Source: Weissella viridescens (GTDB taxonomy: Bacteria; Bacillota; Bacilli; Lactobacillales; Lactobacillaceae). From it: 64,000 nucleotides of DNA. The stretch spans positions 350,294 through 414,293 of the forward strand of contig NZ_JQBM01000001.1 in assembly GCF_001437355.1 (NCBI RefSeq), read 5' to 3'. The notes below the pieces were generated by a model that ran no database searches, was not told where the DNA came from, and was given only the letters and a program-made list of their open reading frames with translations. Below are positions 37,226 to 46,018 of the stretch, one piece after another. The translations under genes and the position numbers were made by a program. The stretch's first letter is position 1. Every line of letters starts with the position of its first letter.

Positions 37226-38365
37226 TCACTCACTCTCTTTCCGCTTACCGTTTTGCTGTTGCTTATGTAAGGCAGCCTTTTCTTTAGTTTCTTTAGCATG
37301 ACGTTCATCGAGCGCATGCAATTTTTTTGGGGTCCAGCCCGTTACCAAAGTTGCCGGCTTTTCCACAATGGTTTTGAATCCCAGATTAAGGGCAATTTTA
37401 TCTCCAACTAAAATCATTAGACACGCCAATACAACGATAATCCATTTTTCCCAGCGCGCCATTTTACTAGGATGTTGCTCATAATAAATTTCTTTTTTTA
37501 ACTGTTTAGCTTGTTGTGTCGATGCCACATCTGAAACCGTTTCATGATATAGGTCATCAAGCGTAAACTGCTCTTGCGCATCGCGTAGTTCATTGCGATA
37601 TTGCGCCTGCTCACTTTGACTCAACTGCTTATACTCATTCACGAATTCATCGTAATGATCCATCACTTCATTTGTTGGTCCGAACATGCGCACTTTTCCA
37701 AAATGCAACCACAAAACGCGGTCAGCCATCTCACGAACTTGTTGCAAGTCATGCGAAACGAAGAAAATCGTCTTACCCTGCGCCTGAAATTCCCGGATTT
37801 TCTCTAGTGATTTACGGTTAAATGTTGCATCCCCAACCGACAATGCCTCATCAATAATTAAAATATCCGGATCAGCATGTACTGAAATAGAGAACCCTAG
37901 TTTTGATTTCATTCCTGAAGAATAGTTTTTAACCTGTTGATCAATGAAATCACCTAGTTCAGAGAAAGCGATGATATCGTCCATCTTTTGATCAATTTCT
38001 TGATTGGACATCCCCATCATCAAACCCTTCAGACGAATATTTTCACGCCCACTCATATTGCCTCGTAAACCGGCATTAATCGCAATTAACGACACAGCGC
38101 CATTTACCTTCATTTCACCAGAGGTGGCCGGAATAATCCCAGACATCACTTTCATTAATGTCGATTTCCCAGACCCATTGGTCCCAACGACTGCAATCGT
38201 TTCACCTTCATAGGCTGTAAAGCTTACACCACGTAAGGCCCAGAAACTTGGAAAGGTTTTATTCGAAAGGGCTGCCTTCATTTTATCAGCATTCGTAGGT
38301 GCCATTTCATAACGTTTCGTCACAAATGAAGCCTGTACTTTAATTTTTTTATCTGAATCAGTCAC
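37226..38365 (-). CDS. tagH: Teichoic acid ABC exporter ATPase TagH
   Basis: A protein of about 379 residues. The N-terminal ATPase domain has VVGTNGSGKSTLMKVMSG, the family signature YSSGMKSKLGFS and Walker B ILIIDEALSVGD. After about residue 250 there is a non-ATPase tail with one membrane helix (IIVVLACLMILVGDKIAL) and a basic C terminus, as in TagH rather than plain polysaccharide exporters. The likely start is the GTG at 38365, which has GGAGAG upstream; an ATG at 38386 lacks one and would include that ribosome site in the coding region. Confidence 0.9.
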   Translation of the reverse strand: MTDSDKKIKVQASFVTKRYEMAPTNADKMKAALSNKTFPSFWALRGVSFTAYEGETIAVVGTNGSGKSTLMKVMSGIIPATSGEMKVNGAVSLIAINAGLRGNMSGRENIRLKGLMMGMSNQEIDQKMDDIIAFSELGDFIDQQVKNYSSGMKSKLGFSISVHADPDILIIDEALSVGDATFNRKSLEKIREFQAQGKTIFFVSHDLQQVREMADRVLWLHFGKVRMFGPTNEVMDHYDEFVNEYKQLSQSEQAQYRNELRDAQEQFTLDDLYHETVSDVASTQQAKQLKKEIYYEQHPSKMARWEKWIIVVLACLMILVGDKIALNLGFKTIVEKPATLVTGWTPKKLHALDERHAKETKEKAALHKQQQNGKRKESE

Positions 38366-38465
38366 AGTTGCTCTCCATTCATCCATTCATTTCTATGTAT
38401 TATACGCTCACGCCAAAAATTCAGCGTAAACGATTAATTAAATTTTAACAAAATTAAACAAACAC

Positions 38466-38885
38466 CTAATCGTCAATATCGGCTAGGTTTTTATCATTCA
38501 AATCAGCCTTAATTTGAGTCGTTGAGATTTCAGGTGTGCGTTCCAAGTATGTCACTTCAACACCAGTCTCATCAGCCAAATAGTCGAATTTACCTTGCCA
38601 ATCATCACCCATTACAAATTCATCCACTTGATATAAGATGATGTCTTGTGATTTTTGGGCCCAAGATTCTTCAGGAATCACTAAATCCACATAACGAATG
38701 GCTTCTAGTAACTGTTTGCGTTTCTCATAGCTGAAGTATGTTTTTTTATGTTTTGCTTCCCAGTTAAATTCATCTGTTGACAAACCGACAATTAAATAAT
38801 CGCCTCGTTCCTTGGCTCTGCGCAATAGATTGATATGCCCATAATGTAGCATATCAAATGTGCCATACGTAATCACTCGTCGCAT
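38466..38885 (-). CDS. tagD: Glycerol-3-phosphate cytidylyltransferase
   Basis: A 139-residue enzyme that makes CDP-glycerol, the donor for glycerol-phosphate teichoic acid. The nucleotidyltransferase motifs are GTFDMLHYGHINLLRRAKE (HxGH) and EISTTQIK at the C terminus, and EWDEKR-like contacts in the middle. GGAGG precedes the start. It sits at the upstream end of the tag genes, 100 bases from tagH. Confidence 0.95.
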   Translation of the reverse strand: MRRVITYGTFDMLHYGHINLLRRAKERGDYLIVGLSTDEFNWEAKHKKTYFSYEKRKQLLEAIRYVDLVIPEESWAQKSQDIILYQVDEFVMGDDWQGKFDYLADETGVEVTYLERTPEISTTQIKADLNDKNLADIDD

Positions 38886-39011
38886 TTAATACTTCCTCCG
38901 GCCTGCATTTAAATCACATTTCTTCAATTATACTACATTTCAGTCAACTTCCCAAAAACTTACCATTTTTTTGATAAGCTCAGGTGACTAGTGTTTCGAC
39001 CAGAGGTATTG

Positions 39012-39029
39012 TAGAATGAGTATATTCTA
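39012..39029. promoter_or_regulatory. Palindrome upstream of pepS
   Basis: TAGAAT, six bases, ATTCTA forms a perfect inverted repeat 22 bases before the pepS start. The left arm could also be a -10 (TAGAAT). An operator is possible; nothing identifies the regulator. Confidence 0.3.
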
Positions 39030-39051
39030 ATAATTGAAACGAGGCCCAACT

Positions 39052-40290
39052 ATGACACTTGAACATTTTGATTTATTACTTGATAAGTATGCCCATTTAG
39101 TGACATCAATTGGCGTTAATGTCCGCAAAGGACAATCTATTTTAATTTACGCTGAAATCGAACAAGCCCCATTCGTACATAAGTTAACTGATGCAGCCTA
39201 TGAACGTGGTGCAACACGTGTTGATGTGGAATGGTCTGACCTACACACCAAACGCGCGTTCCTAGAAAATGCACCAGAGGAAGCACTGGCAACAGTGCCA
39301 ACTTGGGTACCTGTGCGTTCACAAAACATTGCCGATGCTAACACCACCCGTATCTCAATCTTGTCTGCAGACCCTGATGGTTATAGTCATATTGATGACA
39401 ACCGCATTTCGACGCTAGAACAAGCCATGCAACGGGCCAATTCTCCCGTCCGTCAGGCAACCATGAACAATGATCTTGATTGGATTGTTATCGGCGCTGC
39501 CGGGCAAGCATGGGCCCAAAAAGTTTTCCCTGACTTAGAGGCTCCCTATGCTCAAGACCAATTGTGGGCTGAAATTTTCAAAGTCTCACGCATCTCAGTC
39601 GACAACGACCCTGAAGCCGATTGGGCAGCACACGTGGCCAAGTTAAAGACTAAGTCACAATGGCTAAACCAACAAAACTTTAAGTCACTCCACTTTAAGT
39701 CCCCCATCACTGACATTAACATTGGTCTAGCTGAAAACCATTTTTGGGAGGCTGCCGATTCAGCTGATAAGTCTGGACACACCTTCATCGCAAACATGCC
39801 AACCGAAGAAGTATTCACTTCTCCAGATTATCGTCATATCGATGGCCACGTTCAATCGACAAAACCACTGTCATACGCTGGGACGCTCATTAAAGATATC
39901 CAACTCACCTTCAAGGATGGGCATGTAACTGAAGCCCACGCTTCTACCGGCGAGGCTATTCTCAAACAACTGATTGCAACTGATGCAGGTGCTAGCTCAC
40001 TTGGTGAAGTTTCGCTTGTACCAGATCCTTCCCCAATCTCACAATCTGGAATCACATTCTATAATACCCTATTTGATGAAAACGCCTCAGACCATTTGGC
40101 ACTTGGTGCGGCCTACCCTTCAAACATTCAAGGTGGTACACAAATGCCACTTGAAGAGCGTCAAGCGCATGGTCAAAACGAATCATTAGTTCACGTTGAT
40201 TTCATGATTGGCTCTGCTGATATGGATGTTGACGGCATTACGTTTGACGGAAAAACCGTTCCTGTCTTCCGTAATGGTGACTGGGCTTAA
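39052..40290 (+). CDS. pepS: M29 family aminopeptidase (PepS/AmpS)
   Basis: A cytoplasmic metallo-aminopeptidase of 412 residues that frees N-terminal amino acids from peptides. The M29 pattern shows VRKGQSILIYAEIEQAPFV near the start, MPTEEVFTSPDY in the middle with metal-binding Glu, and ALGAAYPSNIQGG and HVDFMIGS near the C terminus. The start at 39052 (MTLEHFD) has GAGG eight bases upstream; a TTG at 39034 is the longer alternative. It is on the plus strand, inserted between tag genes and a sugar transferase. Confidence 0.93.
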   Translation: MTLEHFDLLLDKYAHLVTSIGVNVRKGQSILIYAEIEQAPFVHKLTDAAYERGATRVDVEWSDLHTKRAFLENAPEEALATVPTWVPVRSQNIADANTTRISILSADPDGYSHIDDNRISTLEQAMQRANSPVRQATMNNDLDWIVIGAAGQAWAQKVFPDLEAPYAQDQLWAEIFKVSRISVDNDPEADWAAHVAKLKTKSQWLNQQNFKSLHFKSPITDINIGLAENHFWEAADSADKSGHTFIANMPTEEVFTSPDYRHIDGHVQSTKPLSYAGTLIKDIQLTFKDGHVTEAHASTGEAILKQLIATDAGASSLGEVSLVPDPSPISQSGITFYNTLFDENASDHLALGAAYPSNIQGGTQMPLEERQAHGQNESLVHVDFMIGSADMDVDGITFDGKTVPVFRNGDWA

Positions 40291-40301
40291 CAATTAACAA
40301 T

Positions 40302-40341
40302 AAAAAAAGACCTTCGGCACAATATAGTGCCAAAGGTCTTT
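40302..40341. terminator. Bidirectional terminator between pepS and the sugar transferase
   Basis: AGACCTT.GGCAC pairs with GTGCC.AAGGTCT (one C/A mismatch) with an AATATA loop and A/T-runs on both sides. Confidence 0.85.
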
Positions 40342-40342
40342 T

Positions 40343-40924
40343 TTATTCATGGTTAATGTCGGCTTGCTTGACGACTTTGACAATTGTTTGCACAACAATC
40401 GCAAAATCATTTCGCGCGGTAACATGTTGTGCATACTCAGTGTCGTATTCAGCCTTTTCAACATCACTAATATTATTACGTCCATTAACTTGAGCTAAAC
40501 CTGTGATACCTGGACGTACTTGATCAGCACCAAACTCACGGCGTAAATCAAGCACTTTTCGATCTGTATCAGCCAATGGTCTAGGCCCAATCAAACTCAT
40601 TTTCCCAAGAAACACATTAATCAGCTGTGGTAATTCATCAATCGATGTTTTTCTTAAGAAACTGCCAACAGGCGTGATATAAGCATCCATATACGCAAAG
40701 TTTTGATTGGCTAATTCAGGAGCCCGCTCGGACATCGAACGAAATTTATACATATTAAAAGGCTCTGAGTTCAAGCCATAACGGCGTTGTTTAAAGAACA
40801 CTGGCCCGGGAGAGGTTATTTTTACAATAATCGCTACGATTAGCATTGGGATACATCCAATAATTAACACAAGCGCAGCAACTAACATATCTATCAAGCG
40901 TTTAAAATAATTTCGATAAAGCAT
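40343..40924 (-). CDS. Second undecaprenyl-phosphate sugar phosphotransferase
   Basis: A 193-residue member of the same family as the gene at 34451-35080. It has one N-terminal helix, SPGPVFFKQRRYGLNSEPF, MYKFRSM, RKTSIDELPQLINVFLGKMS, SLIGPRPLAD and RPGITGLAQVNGRN. The last motif is the exact form seen in EpsL/WcaJ-type priming enzymes, so this one is probably the active primer of a polymer. The start at 40924 (MLYRNYFK) has AAGGA upstream. About 197 bases separate it from the next gene upstream; no partner gene is adjacent. Confidence 0.9.
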   Translation of the reverse strand: MLYRNYFKRLIDMLVAALVLIIGCIPMLIVAIIVKITSPGPVFFKQRRYGLNSEPFNMYKFRSMSERAPELANQNFAYMDAYITPVGSFLRKTSIDELPQLINVFLGKMSLIGPRPLADTDRKVLDLRREFGADQVRPGITGLAQVNGRNNISDVEKAEYDTEYAQHVTARNDFAIVVQTIVKVVKQADINHE

Positions 40925-41127
40925 AGGCATCCTTCTTAGAAGAGTTTATATATATCGGGTAATTACAAATCTAATTATGTATTCATTTATATACAATTAT
41001 GCCTTTTTTTGGCGGAAAAAGCTAGCCTTAAACTGAACTAAAATTACTTCCACATCATTTTTATATTGATTTTAATTAAAATTATTTTCAGTTCTCAACA
41101 AAGCTCTTTTTATCGCGATGACACTGT

Positions 41128-42021
41128 TTAACCTTTGTTCCAAAACAGGCCTGGTATCGGTGCACTCACTCTCATTTCTGTTTGCGAGAAAGGTTTTATA
41201 AACCCGACTTCCGACCCATGCAGCATTAATCTTGCATCACCATTATATTGCTGATTATACAGGCTATCACCCACGATTGGATGCCCTATCGCTGCAAAAT
41301 GGACACGTATTTGGTGTGTCCGACCAGTTTGAAGCTCTATAGCTACCAATGAACTATTTGAATCAGTTTCAATTAGTCGCCAGTGCGTAACAGCATCCTG
41401 AGCCTCTACGCCATTAACCATGCGTAACCGTGAATGATACGGATCTAACCCTATCGGCAATCGAATCGTGCCACTCGCTTCCTCTAAATGACCTGTCACA
41501 CGTGCCACGTAGCTTCGTTTAATTGTTTTGTCTCGCAGATAGGCATTTAGCAAAACTGCAGCCATCGGATTCTTAGCGACTAGAATCGCCCCAGAGGTAG
41601 CCTCATCTAAACGATGGACCATATATGCATTTTCGTGCGACCGCTCAGCTAGATAACCTTGCACATAGTTCATCAACGTACCGTCTTCTAGCGGTGAATT
41701 AGGATGCGTTTTGATGCCATTACACTTGTTTACGACTAATAGATCATCATTTTCATACAGAACATCAATTGGCTGACGAACATCAGAGACATAACTCGAA
41801 ATTGGTGTTACAAAATCTTCTTCCAAAAGACGCATCGTCACAACATCACCTGCGTACAATATCGTTTTCATATTCCGATAGGCCTGATTCACATAAATTC
41901 GCTTTTGTTGCCGTAATTGCCCCTGTATACGTTTGGGTAGCTGCCAGATTTGCATTTGTTCACGCAAAGTGATGGCTGGTTGATTTTCTGGTAAGGTAAC
42001 TGTCTTAATCCATTCTGTCAT
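41128..42021 (-). CDS. RluD-type 23S/tRNA pseudouridine synthase
   Basis: A protein of 297 residues that isomerises uridine in RNA. The catalytic motif is MVHRLDEATSGAILVAKN with the essential Asp; ELQTGRTHQIRVHFAAIGHPIVGD in two blocks is typical of the RluA/RluD/YlyB family. The N-terminal 85 residues form an S4-like domain. It is one of several paralogues expected in the genome, so the target nucleotide cannot be stated. The 197-bp stretch to its right-hand neighbour on the low side holds no gene. Confidence 0.92.
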   Translation of the reverse strand: MTEWIKTVTLPENQPAITLREQMQIWQLPKRIQGQLRQQKRIYVNQAYRNMKTILYAGDVVTMRLLEEDFVTPISSYVSDVRQPIDVLYENDDLLVVNKCNGIKTHPNSPLEDGTLMNYVQGYLAERSHENAYMVHRLDEATSGAILVAKNPMAAVLLNAYLRDKTIKRSYVARVTGHLEEASGTIRLPIGLDPYHSRLRMVNGVEAQDAVTHWRLIETDSNSSLVAIELQTGRTHQIRVHFAAIGHPIVGDSLYNQQYNGDARLMLHGSEVGFIKPFSQTEMRVSAPIPGLFWNKG

Positions 42022-42040
42022 TTTTACTCACGTTTTCCAT

Positions 42041-42076
42041 AAAAAAAAGAACAGCTCAATGAAGAGCTGTTCTTTA
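42041..42076 (-). terminator. Terminator of the cold shock gene
   Basis: AGAACAGCTC pairs with GAGCTGTTCT around AATGAA; a T-run follows on the minus strand. Confidence 0.9.
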
Positions 42077-42083
42077 ATTGTGA

Positions 42084-42284
42084 TTAAAGCTTTGTAACAT
42101 CCGCAGCTTGTAATCCACGATCTCCATCAACAACGTTGAATTCAACCTTTTGACCTTCGTCTAATGACTTAAATCCGTCACCTTGGATAGCTGAGAAATG
42201 TACGAATACATCGTCTCCGTTATCGCGAGCAATAAATCCAAATCCCTTATCTGCGTTAAACCACTTAACTGTACCTTGTTCCAT
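42084..42284 (-). CDS. csp: Cold shock protein, CspA family
   Basis: A 66-residue single-strand nucleic acid binding protein of the CspA family. It has the RNP motifs KGFGFIARD and VFVHFSAIQ after [14 protein letters not shown]. The start at 42284 has AGGAGG close upstream. The mRNA has a leader of about 105 bases, as is usual for cold-shock genes, which are controlled by RNA folding and stability. Confidence 0.97.
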   Translation of the reverse strand: MEQGTVKWFNADKGFGFIARDNGDDVFVHFSAIQGDGFKSLDEGQKVEFNVVDGDRGLQAADVTKL

Positions 42285-42396
42285 TGTTACGAACCTCCTG
42301 GCATATTGCCAATCTTTTTTTAATAATCCAAAACGACCATGCCATATTTCAAAAAGGATCGAAACATAAAACAAAAATCTTTTAAACTATATTTAT

Positions 42397-42425
42397 AGTA
42401 TAGCACAGCTTCCAAATATGTGCTA
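42397..42425 (-). promoter_or_regulatory. Extended -10 of csp inside a hairpin
   Basis: On the minus strand TGC-TATACT (extended -10) lies at 42397-42405. It is part of an inverted repeat, TAGCACA (42401-42407) with TGTGCTA (42419-42425), which comes 15 bases after the DUF4811 stop. The same bases could therefore act as a hairpin for upstream transcripts and a promoter for csp. Confidence 0.5.
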
Positions 42426-42439
42426 GCCCCAATTTCGAA

Positions 42440-43192
42440 TTACTTTGAAACTTGTTGCTTAATCGCACTTGTTGTCAATTCGGCAGCAAATGCATTTGCT
42501 TGTGCTTTTTGTTCAGCTGCTGATGCGGTTGGATGAGCTTGCATGTAAGCCATCATTTTGGCTTGGACACCTTGCTTCATTTGCATCTGTTGTGCTTGTT
42601 GTGCTTGAACAGGCATTTGCTTCTGCTTAGCACCTAATGTTTTTGCTTGATCAGGTGACAAAACTGCCCATGTCTTGTCCGGTACTCGTACAACCGTATG
42701 TTGCTTGATAAGTTGATTTTGTTGATCACTCACCCCAAACAACATCTTATAGAAATCATTCTTAAAACGCCAACGCGTAGTGGTGGTTTCTGCGGTTGCT
42801 TGACTCCCGCTGGTAGTTTGATAAGTAGCCGTCTTTTTCACAGCTTCAACAATATGCTTTGTATCTGGCTTATTGTGAGCAACTGGTTCTTTATCATTCG
42901 CCTTGTTACGGTAAATCATAACGTAGTTATTTGACTTGTTCCCAATTTCTTGGGCTAACAACATGTTTGCTGGAGATGCTGTATCACCAGCAGTATAAAT
43001 CTGTGTTGTCTGTGTTGTCGTAACCTTCTTCATACCAAAATGATCCGTAAAGTTTACTGTCATTGCCCAAACGCTGGCCATCAACAAAATTAATGAGATT
43101 GTCCCCGCGATAGCACGTAAAATTACAGGTTTAATATAAATCCATGAAACAAAGGTCAACACGACAAAAAGTAATAATAAGACAATAATCAT
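42440..43192 (-). CDS. DUF4811 membrane protein
   Basis: A 250-residue protein with two N-terminal membrane helices (LLLLFVVLTFVSWIYI and AGTISLILLMASVWAM), an outer domain, and a Gln/Met-rich helical C terminus (QAQQAQQMQMKQGVQAK). It matches the DUF4811 family of Lactobacillales, which is regularly next to a DHA2 multidrug exporter, as here. The gene starts three bases after the exporter's stop codon with GGAG upstream, so they are co-expressed. It may assist the pump at the membrane; this is unproven. Confidence 0.85.
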   Translation of the reverse strand: MIIVLLLLFVVLTFVSWIYIKPVILRAIAGTISLILLMASVWAMTVNFTDHFGMKKVTTTQTTQIYTAGDTASPANMLLAQEIGNKSNNYVMIYRNKANDKEPVAHNKPDTKHIVEAVKKTATYQTTSGSQATAETTTTRWRFKNDFYKMLFGVSDQQNQLIKQHTVVRVPDKTWAVLSPDQAKTLGAKQKQMPVQAQQAQQMQMKQGVQAKMMAYMQAHPTASAAEQKAQANAFAAELTTSAIKQQVSK

Positions 43193-43195
43193 GTT

Positions 43196-44737
43196 TTAGT
43201 TCTCCTTCGTCATTTCATCAGTCGTCTCATCTGCAATAATCTTACCTTTACGTAAGAACAAAGCAATTACAAGACCAATGGCTGCAAAGAGGAAGCCAAT
43301 GAAGAATGAAACTTGGAATCCATCCATTGAAGCATCAATCATCTTTGCCCCATAACTTAATGGGTTCGCCGTACGTAGTGCATCGCTTGGCTTGTTGTTC
43401 GTAATAATGTTTTGCGTAATTGATGTTAGCAACGCCACAACTACAGCTGACGCCAATTGACGCGCCGTGTTATTCGAAGCCGTAGCATGATTAGCTTCGG
43501 CAGCTGGTAATGCAGACATCGCAGAAGCTGTTAATGGCATCATCACCATAGCAACACCAAACATACGTGCAGTATAAAGTGCCGTAATGAAGTGAATTGG
43601 TGTATCAGCTGTTAAGAACATGAATGGCACTGTTCCAATGGCAAGCAGACCGAAACCAACTAAGGCAAGGCGGCGTGCCCCAACCTTGTCATATGCCATC
43701 CCGGCGATTGGTGACATAATCCCCATCATCAATGCTCCAGGTAACAAAATCAAACCTGACGTTAATGCACTCAAATTGTGTATATTTTGCAAGTATGTTG
43801 GCAACATCATCTCAACACCCATCATCGCCATCATTGCCATCATAACGGCAATCGTTGTAATCGTAAATTGCTTATTCATGAAGACACGGACATTTAAGAA
43901 GGGGTCCGTTAAATGTAATTGGCGGACGATGAAAATGGCAATGAAAATGATTCCGATAACAATCGGTGCAATAACCGTTTTAACATCGCCCCATCCATCA
44001 CTACCAACATTGGTAAATCCAAGTAGGAAGCTACCAAAACCAATAATTGAATAGATCAAAGACAAAACATCAAGCTTGACATCGTGTGTGTATAAAACAT
44101 CCTTCATAAAGAAGAAACTCAAAATAAACACAATTGCCAAAACCGCCATTGGTAGGTAGAAAATTGAACGCCATGAATCAGATATTGTAAGACCTAAGAT
44201 GACGTGATTCTTATCCAAAATCCAACCAGATAAAGTCGGTCCGATAGCGGGTGCCATCCCAACAACTAATCCACCAAGCCCCATGGCAACACCACGTTGT
44301 TCAGCTGGAAAAATATTTACCATAACAACCTGCATCAATGGCATTGAAATTCCAACTCCTAGTGCGGCAAGCACACGTCCAGATAGGAACATCCACCACA
44401 TATCATGTTGTTCTGGGGTAAAAGCTGTAATCGCCATTCCGGCCCACAATAGACCAAAGGCAATCAAATATAGCCATTTCGTTGGAATTCGACTTGTGAA
44501 ATAAGCCGAAACCGGAATCATAATTCCATTGGCCAACAAGAACCAGGTTGTGGCCTGTTGGGCTGTAGCTAAATTAATATCAAATGCATCCATCAAAGTT
44601 GGAATCGCAGTTCCAAGAGATGTTTGCATCAAAACCCCTGCAAAAGTCGCAACCAAGATCAAAACGATCATGATTGTTCGGTTATAAGGTTTTCCATGCA
44701 CATCCACTGGTTGTGCATGCATAGCAGTCTCTGACAT
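43196..44737 (-). CDS. MFS multidrug exporter, DHA2 family
   Basis: A drug:proton antiporter of 513 residues with 14 predicted helices (EmrB/QacA type). The first helix is followed by LGTAIPTLMDAFDINLATAQQATTW in two blocks, the loop between helices 2 and 3 with SRIPTKWLY, and motif C in GMAPAIGPTLSGWI. GGAAGG precedes the ATG. First of a two-gene unit with DUF4811. The upstream region has a promoter and a palindrome that may be an operator. Confidence 0.93.
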   Translation of the reverse strand: MSETAMHAQPVDVHGKPYNRTIMIVLILVATFAGVLMQTSLGTAIPTLMDAFDINLATAQQATTWFLLANGIMIPVSAYFTSRIPTKWLYLIAFGLLWAGMAITAFTPEQHDMWWMFLSGRVLAALGVGISMPLMQVVMVNIFPAEQRGVAMGLGGLVVGMAPAIGPTLSGWILDKNHVILGLTISDSWRSIFYLPMAVLAIVFILSFFFMKDVLYTHDVKLDVLSLIYSIIGFGSFLLGFTNVGSDGWGDVKTVIAPIVIGIIFIAIFIVRQLHLTDPFLNVRVFMNKQFTITTIAVMMAMMAMMGVEMMLPTYLQNIHNLSALTSGLILLPGALMMGIMSPIAGMAYDKVGARRLALVGFGLLAIGTVPFMFLTADTPIHFITALYTARMFGVAMVMMPLTASAMSALPAAEANHATASNNTARQLASAVVVALLTSITQNIITNNKPSDALRTANPLSYGAKMIDASMDGFQVSFFIGFLFAAIGLVIALFLRKGKIIADETTDEMTKEN

Positions 44738-44776
44738 ACTTATATACCTTCCGTTTCAAATTCAAATTAACTTCTC

Positions 44777-44837
44777 TTACCAACAGTTAGTAAAAGAGAA
44801 CAGACACTAATTATAAATGAATCACACTAAAATACAA
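44777..44837 (-). promoter_or_regulatory. Promoter and palindromic operator candidate for the MFS gene
   Basis: Minus strand: -35 TTGTAT (44832-44837), 16-bp spacer, -10 TATAAT (44810-44815). Just downstream lies an imperfect 17-bp palindrome, TTACCAACAGTTAGTAA (44777-44793), of the kind bound by TetR-type repressors of efflux genes. No TetR gene is adjacent. Confidence 0.5.
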
Positions 44838-44875
44838 GGTTTTTTTGTCAAATAAGTTAACAACTTTTTGACCGC

Positions 44876-44906
44876 AAAAAAAAAGCGAGCTTACACTCAC
44901 TCTTTC
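44876..44906 (-). terminator. Terminator after the apf-like gene
   Basis: A ten-base stem (with wobbles) around TGTAAG on the minus strand, followed by a run of at least nine T. Confidence 0.7.
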
Positions 44907-44919
44907 ATAATATTTTAGA

Positions 44920-45654
44920 TTACCACCAACCGTTTGCTTGACGGAATGAAATGGCACTTTCAACTGAACCATAACGGCTTGTTGCATATCCAACCATACC
45001 CTTGGTTTGATCAGCAACAGAACCTGTTCCCCAGCTTTCCTTGGTTTGTCCCAAACCAGTATAACCATTTGGTGAAACCGCGTTAGGGTTTCCACCTGAT
45101 TCTGGTTGAACAATTGTTTGCCACATAGCGTCTGTTCCACCATTAGCAATAAATTCATCATAAGTAGATCCTGAACCTGAAGTAGCAGCTGGCTTTGCCA
45201 CAGGCTTAACCGCTTCAACAGCTGCAGGTTGTTCAGTTTCTTGAGTAGTAGACTTTACTTCAGCAGCTGGCTTTGCCTCTTCATTGTTCGCTTCAGCAGC
45301 CTTTTGGGCAGCAGCTTCGGCAGCAGCCTTTTGAGCAGCTTGTTCTTGGGCGGCTTGCTTTGCTTCAAGAGCAGCCTTTTGAGCAGCCTTTTCTGCATCA
45401 GCATCATTCGCCTTATCAGCATCACTTGCCTTTGCTACTTCAATCTTTTGATCAGTGAAAACCAAGTTCTTATCAGCAATTTTGTTTGTTGAAACAAGAT
45501 CTTCAACCGTTAGATTGAACTTGCTGGCGATTTCTGAAAGTGTGTCACCCTTTTGAACAGTGTAAGTTGCGGCATTGGCCACTGTTTGTCCGGCAGCAAA
45601 AACAGAAGCTAACCCAGCAACTGCAAGTGCAGCATTTTTAGTCGTATTACTCAT
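44920..45654 (-). CDS. LysM and Apf-like secreted cell wall protein
   Basis: A secreted protein of 244 residues. A signal peptide ends near residue 28 (TVANAATYT). One LysM domain follows (YTVQKGDTLSEIASKFNL), which binds peptidoglycan. A low-complexity linker of about 80 residues is rich in Ala, Glu, Lys and Gln (a repeat of QKAA units), which is coding repeat rather than a DNA repeat array. The C-terminal 75 residues (WQTIVQPESGGNPNAVSPNG, GLGQTKESWG, ISFRQANGWW) form a transglycosylase-like domain found in aggregation-promoting factors. Role: envelope integrity or peptidoglycan cleavage; the catalytic Glu is in QPESGGN. Confidence 0.9.
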   Translation of the reverse strand: MSNTTKNAALAVAGLASVFAAGQTVANAATYTVQKGDTLSEIASKFNLTVEDLVSTNKIADKNLVFTDQKIEVAKASDADKANDADAEKAAQKAALEAKQAAQEQAAQKAAAEAAAQKAAEANNEEAKPAAEVKSTTQETEQPAAVEAVKPVAKPAATSGSGSTYDEFIANGGTDAMWQTIVQPESGGNPNAVSPNGYTGLGQTKESWGTGSVADQTKGMVGYATSRYGSVESAISFRQANGWW

Positions 45655-45938
45655 GAAATTAAATCCCCTTAGTTACGCTTTTATTTTAATAATTAATTAT
45701 TTCAATTAATATAATTCGCTTGCGAAAACTCCTTCGCAACAACAAAGATAAGTTTACCAATTCAAGCTCTTTGTAAATTACGAAAACGTTACATCTAGTT
45801 ATAATAAATATAATTACGTTCACAATATGTAACATTTACGACATAAAAATCAGTGTAACAGGCTAAAACACTGACTATTTAAGGGGTTTTCAGACTTATA
45901 TTAAAATGGCTTTTGCTAAAAAAATGGTCTTAATTTAT
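45655..45938 (-). promoter_or_regulatory. Promoter and long leader of the apf-like gene
   Basis: This stretch holds no gene. On the minus strand a promoter is seen: -35 TTGTGA (45820-45825), 16-bp spacer, -10 TATAAC (45798-45803), giving a leader of about 135 bases. A sequence TGTAAC-N5-CGTAAT at 45777-45793 resembles a WalR box, with one mismatch, near the start of transcription. In the leader TTGCGAA and TTCGCAA form a hairpin (about 45719-45738). The bases up to 46018 hold only the coaA terminator and A/T-rich sequence. Confidence 0.4.
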
Positions 45939-45940
45939 AA

Positions 45941-45976
45941 AAAAAAGCCGTGATTTTAAATAAAACCACGACTCTT
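45941..45976 (-). terminator. Terminator of coaA
   Basis: On the minus strand AGTCGTG..TTTT pairs with AAAA..CACGGCT around ATTT, a stem of about 12 bp with G/U pairs, followed by a T-run of eight. Confidence 0.8.
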
Positions 45977-46018
45977 TTACTGTTTGTCACATTATTGACA
46001 TCTATAAAAGTTAATTAA

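Noticed and set aside
45270-45430. Repeated sequence that might be a tandem repeat or CRISPR-like array
   Set aside because: It encodes the Ala/Gln/Lys linker of the LysM protein in frame; repeat units are short, imperfect and without spacers.
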